Notes under the pieces: model-generated
Seen by the model: only the letters and a program-made list of their open reading frames with translations
Told to the model about the DNA's origin: nothing
Database searches by the model: none
DNA from: Diphasiastrum complanatum
Taxonomy: Eukaryota; Streptophyta; Lycopodiopsida; Lycopodiales; Lycopodiaceae
Length of the DNA: 64,000 nucleotides
Assembly (NCBI GenBank): GCA_029204225.1
Contig: CM055098.1
Location: 4,896,107-4,960,106, forward strand
Direction: 5' to 3'
In this document: positions 33,616-45,700 of the stretch, in pieces
Layout of the letters: the number at the start of each line of letters is the position of its first letter
Position numbering within the stretch: the stretch's first letter is position 1
Program-made: the position numbers and the translations under genes

Positions 33616-36600
33616 AACCAAGGCATAATTGGCAGCCGCAAATGCATATTCTGGAGCAAGTTGCACAGCTCGGCCATAGTCAGCTAATGCCTCGTCCCAT
33701 TGTTGTAGAGCTGCCTGAATCACTTTGACGACAATTGGATGGTCATTGCATGAATTGTAGAGCTCAAGTCTAGAAAAAGGAATTTCTTGTCTGCAGTCTC
33801 ATGCTAAAATTATCTGAGAACAATCAAAGATACACATGCTTGTTCCAGGTGTTTACCAGCACATAAGGTATTTACAGCTTGAAATTCTCTTTGACAGAGG
33901 GAGTTATCTGAAATTTTGCCTTTGAATAGCAAACATGCTTTCATGTATTTATTTTGTGATAGTAGCATTAAAAAATCACAGCATCAGATTCATCCCTACT
34001 TTCCCTTGAAAACACTGGATCATCAGCGAAGGCAGCGAATTGACTTTGTACAATAAGTACTGTGGTATTGTGACTAGCTAAAAACTGTCCGCTTATAAGA
34101 CGTCATCTTCAGAGCAGTCATTTCAAGCCTACTTAGTCTCAGATTGGATTTGAAAGGACCTTTGCATTTCCAAGATTATTCCAAGCAGCGGGATCCTTTG
34201 GGTCGGTACAAAGGACAGCCTCGTAGTCGGCCATAGCCTCAACATATCTCCCAAGGCTTTCCAATGCAACTCCACGATTGAGAACAGGATCTACTGCATA
34301 ACTGATATAGGAACATGAAAAATTGAAGAAGGAAGGAAGATCAATCGAATATTATATCACTGGTAGTAGGAACCCTGGAAAAAAGTTGGCTAGCTCCCAC
34401 ATACTTGGTGAGCAACTTGCTTGTGAGGACATATTATCAATGTATAAGCCCTCGGATAAAGCAGTACAGCATAGATTCTTTAAATAAGTACCAAAGAGAG
34501 TTTAATATACATACGGAGCTAATGCAATGGATAGGTCATAGTCTTTCAAAGCTTCCTCCATTTTTCCCTGCACATTAAGGCAAATAACAAAAAATCTATA
34601 TAGAATCTCTTGTGTGCTGATAGAGAATGTCCTAGATTGTTAGAAATTTACTAGTCTGTTTGTTTGTAAAGGGAGAGTTTTCTTGAGCAAATAGGCATCA
34701 AAGGCAATGGTAAAAGAAAAACTATGATATACTGACAATGACTATTGATCAATACAGTTTCTAGAGCAGTCATTTTAGTAGCACACATTGCACAATAAAG
34801 ACATAAAATCGTCATACACAATTTCCATGCAATAGTGGACATTCAGCTTGTATGAGATAAAGAGAACTAAGTACACGGGCACAAATCCACCATACTTTCA
34901 AGATGTCAAATGAATAAACAATCCGTATGACAAGGTATGTATCAAGCTCATATTTTGTCGATGGCATTTCAAAATGACTTCTAATTAGAATAGAATCATG
35001 CCAAGTGTAACCTTCCTTGTAACATACAATAATACAGTTTGCTTTGTGCATGTCATTAATTACATGGACCACCTTCACAATCTAACAAATAAATGAAACT
35101 TTCTCAACACCTCCCAGATAAGGCTCAAGGAACTTGCAGGCTGCTTTGCCAGGTGTTCCTGGGGTGACCTAACCACAATCTTTAGGTATTAATGATTTGT
35201 GCTTTATTCGTTTGGTAGCTTATGGTCTTGGCATCTTCTTTGATCTTTTTTGAAAACTCAGCAACTCTTCCTTGTGGGGGATCAACTATTGGTGGTAATT
35301 GAGCATCATTCAGTACGCTTTGTAAGAGATGGCTATTTGTTTTATCTAGTATTGTCTCTTGTGTAGAGTTTAAATCTGTGATTGAACTCATAACATGATA
35401 TTGAAGCACTGATCTTTTTGCCAGTGATTGATTCTAGAAATCTCTGTTCCCGGCATTTGTCATGATCAGATCTAACTCCATCACTGATCCACTTTCCGAT
35501 TTCATTTCCTCACTTTTCCACTTTCAGCACTTGACACCCAACAGGGTTTGGCTCAGTTGGTTACTTTGGTATCCAGAGTTTCTTTGGTCCGAAGTTTGAG
35601 CCACCCTAGGAGACCAAGATGCATTTTAGCACTTAATTGGAACAAAATTTGGATTCAATTTCCTTCAGTGATCCACCGCTTGGAGCGTTCTACAGAAAAT
35701 GATTGCCAAATTGGAGCCAATTTCTCCATGCTTTATCTTCTATTGTGTATAGACGAGGGTTTTCCATCATTTGACAAGTAAATTTTGATCTTACCTGTGC
35801 AAGGATTTCCTCCATCAACGCTTGGGGGGGTTTCTTGCAGCAAACCAACCTTCTGCCCTACTTTATGTCTGCAATAGGTCTGCAAAGGCTCTACATTTCT
35901 ATATGAGAGGCGTGCTGTCCTCTCTATTCATCTTGTCTCCATGTGGTTGCCATGCCTTGTTTAAAGAGAGGATCTTGTTAATGATTCATCCTCCACTTCT
36001 TTCCTTGCCAAGATCTTGCCAATACTCAACCTGCATTAAGCAGGGATTTCCTCCATCGGTGCTTGACATGCACAGGAAGGGCTAGTAGCTAATATGATTG
36101 GTCTATCAAAACCGGACAAAATCTCTAAGCTGTCCTCAAGACATGGAAGTTTGAAATATGGTACAATGGGGTGTTGTATAGCTGTACAATAACCGTCCGA
36201 AATGTCACCACAGGACCACTGCTGAAGAAAGCAAGGGTAGAAGAAGACGCAGGTGCAAAAGCAGTGGGCCTACACACATAAGCTCTATGAAATCTCCTGG
36301 TAGCCCTAACGTGTGGTCTGGAGGCAATAAGTTGTTGACCTCAGTGGAAATAATTTCGTCCAAAGCCTTTGGATGTGCAGGCTCTCCCATCCGCTCGGAA
36401 AAAGAACATTGATGCAATGAATCCTTATCTGGAAAATTATATGGTCCTACATGAAATACAACCTCATGTGACTGGTCTAAATATGTAGCCATGACAACAT
36501 GCTGAACAGGAGACACCATAATTGATAAATGACCATGCATCCTAAGGCAAAATATGGCATATCTCGCATTGCTCCAGCCATCTAATGTGATGGTACACTC

Positions 36601-39600
36601 AAACCGAGTTCCCATTGCCCACAATTGAAAATAAGCAGAAACCATATTACAATTCATGATTCAGTCATTTCAAAGAGACAAGAGTATGATAGCAAATGCC
36701 AGCTTGTACCAACAAATCAGACAAAATGGCCCAAGGGTATACGTATCAACAATTACAATTGATTCATTAGAGCAAACAATGAATCATGACTCGATTGATA
36801 TGATAAATACAAATTGTTAGAAGCTAGAAGTTGGAACTTAGTGTCATGTGCCAATCATAGCAACCTATTATTTAATCCATTCATTAGCATCACATTAACA
36901 TGATAGAACAAGAAATCAAGAAACTAGACGAGAAATCAAGAAACGAGACAAAATGAAGAAAGCTTCAACAAATGCGGCAAAGAAGAATAGAATCATCCAT
37001 TCAATGGTCATTCATTACATAGGGGCCTTAAGCTAGAGCATGATACAAGCTCTCATGTGAAGGAATTGGCACATGAACCACCAATAGGTAAAAGCTATAG
37101 CTCTCAAGAAGAGAAGCACCCAAATCTCATTAGACAAAGCCTTAGTGAATTTAGAATAGCCTCCAAAGATCACTAATATTTTGTTGTTCATCAAATGTGT
37201 GAAATGCTAAAATAAATTGTTATCTCCCTGAGTTATATGAACAAAATATTCTTTCCTTGTGATAAGGGTAATTCTTTTAAATTCTATCGTCCCATTTTAA
37301 ATGGAATGCAAACATAAACAAGAGGTAATGTCCAAATGGCATGAGTGAAATTGATCTAATTATGCATGTATGTGCCTTTACCAATTCATGTCATATGCTT
37401 AGGGATGTCTTCTTGGTCAGTGTAGAAACTAGAAGTTCATGCTTTGGTGGCTATTTGGACTATTGTAATAGCACATTGAGTCCTCTGACAAATGAAAAAC
37501 CACACCACTTCTAATCACATGGACTAAATGAATCCAGGACACAACTATTTACAACTTCTTAGAGTATCCACACCCTATTGTCGGAGTTTATATATTTCTC
37601 CTCTAAGAATGTTCTAGATACCTTTCTCTACATGTATCTCTACATTTCGGACCCCTTTGGAGTTTCTTTGTATGAGAAAAAGGTCAAATTGCTTCAGATA
37701 ATTGGAATTCTTTTCATTTAAGTGTCCCAAGTTGGACCCAAAACCAAAAATACTTGGTGTTCTAAGTATAGTTTTTAATAACGTCATGCACTTTTTTGGA
37801 AAAAGAAGCCATTTCCCCATATTTTCTAATAGAGAACTGTGTTTCCCCATGTTCATGATAGTTGTGGGAAACAACGTTTCCCCATTGGAGGAATGCCCTT
37901 CCCCTTCCTGGATTACACAGTTTCCCAAAACAAAAGCATCATAGAGCACTTTGCAACTGGGGAATGAGTTTCTCTATTAGGGAGACATGTGTCGCCGTAT
38001 TATTTGTGTGACAATCCCCACATTCCATTTTTTGTTTCTCATTTCCCATCTGCTAAAATGTTAGGAGAGAATTCAATGATAACCGTATTGACAACAAAAA
38101 GTCTTATTAGGAGAAGAAAAATCTAATTAAGTTTGTGCTTTTCAGGTAAAAGATGTTTCCTAGCATTGAGTTATTGTTAAGGGTTGAAATATTTTTTTTT
38201 ATCTTCCATTGTTCATACGATGAAATACGGCCCCAGATGGAAATACAACTTAAGAGGGCCCCAAGTGCCAGTACATCACAACATAATCTCAAATTCAAGA
38301 CACTGATTTTTTGTGTTGCTTGTCACAATATCGATTCTTGGTCTTTGTTAAGATAGCATGCATTTGGTCTAAAAATTCAAGAGGTGAACATGTATTGATT
38401 GAAAGGTCTATCATATGTTCTACAGCAAACTAATCATCTGAGAATTTGCTAATAGAAGCCGATATTATAAGAAAAATGACACCAAAATAACGTATAATAA
38501 GTGATCCAAACTTACTTGTCTGCTACGAGCATTTCCTCGGTTTCCATAGGCCCTTGAGATAATGTCAGAAACCCAAACTGCATCCAGCTTATCATATTTA
38601 TTGATTACCTTTGTCCAAAGCTTCTCCTCTTCTTCAACCTTGCATAATGCAAATCTATCAATCAAGCAATGAATTGACAATAAAATGCCATCGGTGTTGC
38701 CAAAACAAGATGAGGGAACATGAATCAGGCAATCCAAGCTCAAAACAATTGTGTCTGATTTATAAGATGGATCCCCAATAGTAACACCACATGCTTTGAA
38801 ACTGTCCCGCAAAGTGAACTAAATTGAGTAACTAGAATAATCGTGTTCCTGCCTGCAGTAGTGTTAACTGTAATATAGTGCTATTGAAAAGATATATGGG
38901 CTTTTGTTTGGACATGCGTCTTTTTGAAGTTTCAAATTAAAACTAAGAACAACGAACAAGAATTCTTAATCCAGATTTGTACACATATATACAAATTAGT
39001 TCAAGACATTCAAATCCTGATTCAAATTTGTTGAATTGGCATTATTTTCTTAGGGATTGCAAAAGAACTACATAGGCAAATTTGCATTTACATAGTCTAC
39101 AAAATCTTTGTAATGTTGAACAAATATACTAAATCATTTTAATTTTTGATTGCATGTGGATTCCTTCAATTAGCAAGCAGCCATGAAATCTTCATGCTAT
39201 GTTTGTCCCCCAATTAAGGAGATTATTAAAAAGTAAATAAATGTGGTGGGCCTCTATTGGCCCCTGGTTAGTGTCTTTCTTGATTGGTCCCATTGGTTCA
39301 TTTCTAGGCCTTAACTAAGTACATTAGTTGCTGAGAACCAATCGTACATGAACTCATAAACTAAAGAAAAAACTAGGGAAACGAAGCCAAGATAGAGTCT
39401 CTCCTAGAAGATTGCAAAACTGTGGATAAAATTGGGGCTGTTAGAATAAATGTTTAATAAATTACCCCGTACTGTTCTTTCTAGGTTTACGGGCCAGCAG
39501 CCTGCGGGCTATTTCTAGGGGCCCTTTGATATTTTTAGTATACTTTAGTTAGAGTTTAGTTAGAGTCAAGTTAAACATTCTTTGTGCTCATTTATGGCAC

Positions 39601-42600
39601 CAATTTTCCTAGATATAGAGATTAGATGCTTTTACCATATTTAGGCACAAGTTTATGGTGATTGCTTTTGCATCTTTAGAATAAGATAATTCTATAAGTA
39701 TGGGGTATAAGAGAGAGTGGTATGAGAAAGATATCATTGTTGTTGATCATGACGTGTTTCTACTAATCTATTGAGCAACTTTCTATGGTGCTATTGTTTC
39801 TTTCTCTTCATTGCTCAAGACAAGAAGAAGCAGTCTGGGAGCTTTATTGAGGACGAGAACACACATGAAGTCGTTGTGTGCTACGAGTCCTTTTTGGCAT
39901 CTACTTCAAAAGGAGGTGATATATAGATTCAAGAGTGACACAACACGTGACACTGCATCGGGACTGGTTTACAAAGTTTGAGGACATTTGCCTTCAGAGA
40001 ATATAGGTGAAATTAAGAACATTCTCTATGTTCCAGGTTTATAAAAGAATTTACTTTGAATTTCTACTTTTGTTAAGTAGAACACGAGAGTCAAGTTTGA
40101 TGACAAGAAGTGTTTGGTTAAGGAAAAGGGAAAGGGTTATAAAGTTATTGCAAAAGGAAATTTAGAGGGTAGGCTTTAGACTTAATGCATCTATGATAGA
40201 TCACCAAGTATGTGTTGCAACTGAGGGTTCTCATAGTCAGTTATGGCATGAGCGGTTTGGACATTTGAACCACAAGAGTTTACAAGTTTTGAAGAACAAT
40301 AATACGGTAAGGAGATTACCTAATACTGTTTCTACTTGAAAGGTTTATTGAAGGATGTGTTATGGGCAAGCATCATCATCAACGGTTTCCTAAGGATGGA
40401 GAATACAAGGCACAAGGAACTTTGGAGTTTGTTCACACAAATTTGTGTGGTCCAATGCAAACTATGTCAATAGGGGGAGCATTCTATTTCATGATGTTTG
40501 TTAATGACTACTCTGGGAAAGTATGGTTTTACTTTCTTAAGTTCAAGAGTGAAGGTTTCAAATATTCCAAGTATTTCAAAGCTCACGTGGAGAAATAGAC
40601 AAGCAAGCAGGTCAAGGTCCTACGTTCAAATAAAGGGGGAGAATACTTGTCTACAGAACTTCAGGAGTTTTGCAAGGAACATGGAATCAAGTTTCAACAT
40701 GTTACAAGAAAAGAACCTTCCAAATCATTTATGGGTGAAGCTAAAAATACGGAGTTTATCTACTCAATATGAGTCCTACAAGTGTGGTTCTAAATCGAAC
40801 ACTAGAGGAGGCATGTATATGTAAGAAACCACGGGTAAACCATTTGAGAGTTTTGAGAGCATTGCACATGCTCATGTCAAAGGAACAAAGACAAAAGTTA
40901 GATTCAAAGGCAATCAAAATTCTATTTCTCGAGTATAATGAGGACGAAAAGCTTGTTATGAATGCCTCCATTTTTTTAAAGACAAATATGAGTTACCATA
41001 TTACTCAATCCCAAAAGGATATCTCCGCAACCTTTAGTGCAATGTTGAGTAATCTACTCCTCACTTAACTCAAAAATCTTGGCCTTGATTTCACATTGAG
41101 ACCCTAGGGCATTTACTAAACGGCCTCAAAACAAAACTTTCCCCCCAAAGTTCCAAGTCAGTAGTATTTGTGTTTGCACCATGTGATCGAACATTGTCTC
41201 ATAGTTGACTTTAATTTTTGGACACAAAATGATCCTTTATCATTTGAAGATGCTTCTAAGGAGCAAGTATGGAAGTCAGCTATGGATGAGGAATATGGAG
41301 CAATCATGAAGAACAAGACATGGGATCTTGTTGAGTTACCATCAAGTAAAAGGTCAATTGGGTGCAAATGCATTCATAAAACAAAGTTTAAGTCTGACGG
41401 TTGGATTGACAAGCATAAGGCAAGACTAGTGGCTAAGGGTTCTGCACAAGAGGAAGGTATTGACAGTGATGAAAGCTTTCCACCAGTGGAAAAAATGAAT
41501 ACATTGAGAACAATATTGGTGCACATTCTAGAGAATAAGTTATGTCATTTTGCTACACCATCCGGACGAGATTGGGATCAACACCTTGATCTACAAGTTT
41601 TACCTACAACAGCACAATCTACACAAATGTTTCACTTTCTCGTGGCATAGAGGTGTACACCTCTCTTACTTGGCTCCCATCATTATGATCCACCAATCAA
41701 TTTGGCTTTCATGCTTTCCAATGCAAGCGATATAATCAAGTGGCCACGAGACCATTTGAGGCTTATTTAATAGCAATGTAACAAAGCAACAAACCGACCA
41801 GATTGTTTGTAGAGTTTGCAAAGGAGCAAGATGATGTTTATTTGAGACTTCAATTTGCTAGGCAAATCCAAGGATAGCCTCAAAAAGAGGAACTAGCTCC
41901 CAGATATAGTGGACCTTTTCAATAGCTTAGCTCATCTACGTATTGCCTTCACTTGCTAGTAACCGCACGAGCTTGTGATATTTTCCATGTTAGCCTACTC
42001 TGTGCATGTACTGGGGAAGATCACAGCCTTGCATACTTCATAGATGTTGAGCTCTATCCTCAGCTTCTAGCCATTATTCTTCATGTCAGAGTAGAACACC
42101 ACAAACAATGACAACAAAAGTGCAATATTCGATTGATGAGATGGACGTTTTATTGATGAGGTTACAGAATAGCCTATTGAGATCTTTACACATACTCATC
42201 ATCTTCAATATTAGGCACAAGCACTTGCAACAACCATACAATCATCAGCATATGCACATCCATCGCATAGCCCTTTTTCAAAGCATTATTACTTCATGAC
42301 ATTCCTTACTTTTACATTATACTATATGCTCACACTATGGGCCAAGACATTGGTTTCAATGAATTAGTATCTACATGTGCCCACATTGAGGGCAAAATAT
42401 TTAAAAGGCGATGTGAGCCCGCAAGTCTGCGGGGAGGCATGGTAGGGTTTTGGGTAGGTGGGCAAAGGGGAGGGTTAAAAATTTTTAATTCTAGGCAAAA
42501 TCAGGACTTAGGCTGCCCGTGGGGCAGAGTGACCACTGCCCGAAAAAAAAATTAACATGAAGGAAAATTTCAAAAAAAGGGTCCCAGGCAGCGGTCACGC

Positions 42601-42695
42601 TGCCCGTCACAGCATGAGTGCTGCCCGCTGCCCGGGAACACGAAAATTTTAATTATAACTAGAGAAGTGTGCCCGCCTATGGCGGGCGGTCAATG

Positions 42696-42732
<37 letters not shown>

Positions 42733-42748
42733 CACGTGCACGGTGCAC

Positions 42749-42779
<31 letters not shown>

Positions 42780-45700
42780 CCTCACTGCACGCCCTCCCTG
42801 CGAACCCTCCCTTGCGCGCCCGACCCGTCCCTTGCGCCCTCCCTACACCCCCTCCTTGTGCCCTCCCTGCGCGCCCTCCCCTTGGCCTCCCTACGCCCCC
42901 TCCCTGATGGGGCAAGGGAGATAGAAGAACGTGAACAGAGAAGAGACCAGGAATATTGCGGAACAGCTCTCCCGTTCTAATCAGTTGCTAAATGCAAAAC
43001 AATCTAATAGACAGCTTATGCTAAATGTAATCACAGCCTTTAAGTGTCCTAATTGCCCAACGGGATCTTAAAAAAAAAATTTATTCATACTCTGAAACAA
43101 GAGTACAGTCCACCGAAGAGATTAGAGATAGTTTGTATGTGGTACTACTGAAATCAGATTTAACGTGAAGTATAGTTCTGAAATGAATGGAAGAGCAGTA
43201 TGATAACGCGAGTTCCTCAGGCGTCAAAGACAGCCATCGTCTGATCAGAAACTGACACGTCCGTGTTCTGATCAGAGTGAGTAAACAAGCGCGATCAAAC
43301 AGCAATGAAAGTGCATTCAATCACAACAAGCATTCATCTACGGTGTACACAGATAAGAGCAAGTTGCTGCTATATTACATTGAAGCACAATACAAAATAG
43401 CAATTACAACCAAAAATGACGGCGTAATTGGGATGCTCAAATAATGTGTCTCATGGACGGAGCAACCACTAATCTGTGCTTGGACGATCTATTTATATAT
43501 TTCATCCGTGTATTAATTACATTGAATGCTTGTCACCTAATCAGGAAAGCCGTTGTACTTGGAAGTATATGGCTTTTGTGACAACTGTACATAGTGTATA
43601 CGGTCAATAATTTAGCATCGTTGACGCGGACGAGGACATCGCTGATTCTCTCACTTCGCATTTTACGTGAAGTGGTTTTCTCTCACTTCGCAAATTTCGA
43701 GAAGTGACTGGGAACGTTCCTTTTCAAAATAGACAACCTTCGGCATTTTCTCTCTCTTTGGGATTTTGCGAAAAAGCCGAAGGTGCCCTTAAAAAGGCGA
43801 TGGTGCCCTTGAAATAGTTTAACTTATGAAAATAGATGACCTTCGGAAATTTTCTCTCTCTTCGCATTTTTCGGATGAAGTCCAAAAATGAGTTTGCTTA
43901 CAATAGTACCAAACATTCAGCTACGGGATACAACCCATTTATGCTGGTGTATGGTTTCCAGCCACGCTCGCCCATAGCTGTAGGGTTTAAACAAGAAAAA
44001 GTTGAAGCAGCTAGAAACTTTTTAGAGGACCTAAACCAGATGATAGAACATGCTAAGCGTAGCATTAGGCAGTCCCAGGATCGAGCCAGGCATTATGCAG
44101 ATCCACACAGACGGGATGTGCAGTTCTCCGCTGGTGAGAAAGTCTACTTGAGAGTCCCAGTTGACTCTAAAACCCTCAAATCAGGAGTGTGTGCTAAGTT
44201 GTCTCCAAGGTATTGTGGTCCCTTTACCATCAGTAGGAGACTAGGCGAGGTCACCTATGAACTAGAGCTCCCACACAGTAGTAAGGTTTTTCTAGTCTTT
44301 CATGTAAGTCAGTTACGAAAAGCCTTAGCCAGATCAGAAAATCTGGTAGGGGACAGTGTTCTAGTTCTCCCATTGGATCCTCAGCAACCTCCACATGAAC
44401 CAAAGGAGATTCTTGATAGTAGAGAGACGCAGACTCATCATACTCTATACCGAGAATATCTGGTCAAGTGGAATGATCAGCCTGTTGAGAATGCCACTTG
44501 GAAAAGAGGCAGCATCCTTCGCAAGATTTTTCCAGACTTTGTCTTAGAGGACCAAGACGGTTCTTAAGGGGGAGGGAGTGTTACGAGCTCGTGACCAGTG
44601 CCGAACCCTGGAGAACGCAGATAGGTCAGATACCACAGTCAGGGTCGTGTCCAGCGTACACGACCAACAGGGCAAGACAGTGTGAGTAGTGTGCCCTAGC
44701 ACGGTCCATAGCCATGGCGGGCCTAACACAGTCTAGGGACCCTGTCAGCAGGACAGGGCCCCCCAGTTGGGTCCCAACGTGCAGTCGGCCACGTCAGTGA
44801 CACGTGGCCGACACTTGGCAGTTGCATGCTACCAGTCCTCACACTGGGCTAGGAGGGGCTTACTCTATATCAGGGAGTAGGCAAGGTTGGGTGGATCAGT
44901 TAGTATTTGCCCTACTATGGTGTTAGGATCTATTACACTAGTGTTGTAGAGTTTTTGGCTCAGATGCAGCAGAAGCTAGAGTTGGCACGAGATAACTTGT
45001 CCAAAGCTGTAGCTAGGGCGGAGAGTTATGCTCGTGAGAACCGTACCTATCGAGAATTTGAGAATGGAGATTGGGTGTATTTACTAGTTCCTTCGAAGTC
45101 GAAGGTGCTACGCATAGGAAAGTGCGCCAAGTTATCTCCTAGGTATTGTGGACCATGGAAGGTGAGCCAAGTAGCTTATAAGCTACAGCTACCTGTGGGA
45201 TGCAAGGTGCATCTAGTATTCCATGTTAGCAAACTGAAGAAATGTGTGCACGATGGCGATAGCCTGGTGGAAGGTCTAGTGTCTCTTGAGGAGAAAGACA
45301 CCACAGGTTATGGGCCAGACAGAATCCTAGATCGAAGGGAGCGACGATTGCGGAATCGTCTCTTTCAAGAGTATCTAGTAACCTGGAAAGGGCATCCGTT
45401 GTCAGATGCTACCTGGGAGACGCGACAGGTGTTGCAGAAGTCTTACCCAGAGTTTGTCATCGAGGACCGATGACTTGCCAGAGGAGGGAAGGATTGTTAG
45501 AGTCCAGTTACGACTCTATCATGACCTTGGCACGGCCGGTTACCAAAGGGCCTGAGGCCTAGTGTTGGCAAGGGCCGGTGACCGAGGAGGACATCTGTCC
45601 CAAGTTGGGACTGGTGCGTCACGAGCAGTGACCCGGTGTAGCCGCTTGACAAGTTGTCAGAGATGCGGTGTGTCTTGACCGTCGAGACCCTAACCGTCAG

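Noticed and set aside
42649-42980. Four overlapping frames over the GT/GA and GC-rich minisatellite
   Set aside because: Low-complexity repeat translations on both strands (CVCVCV, SLSLSL, PPCAP); no protein family.
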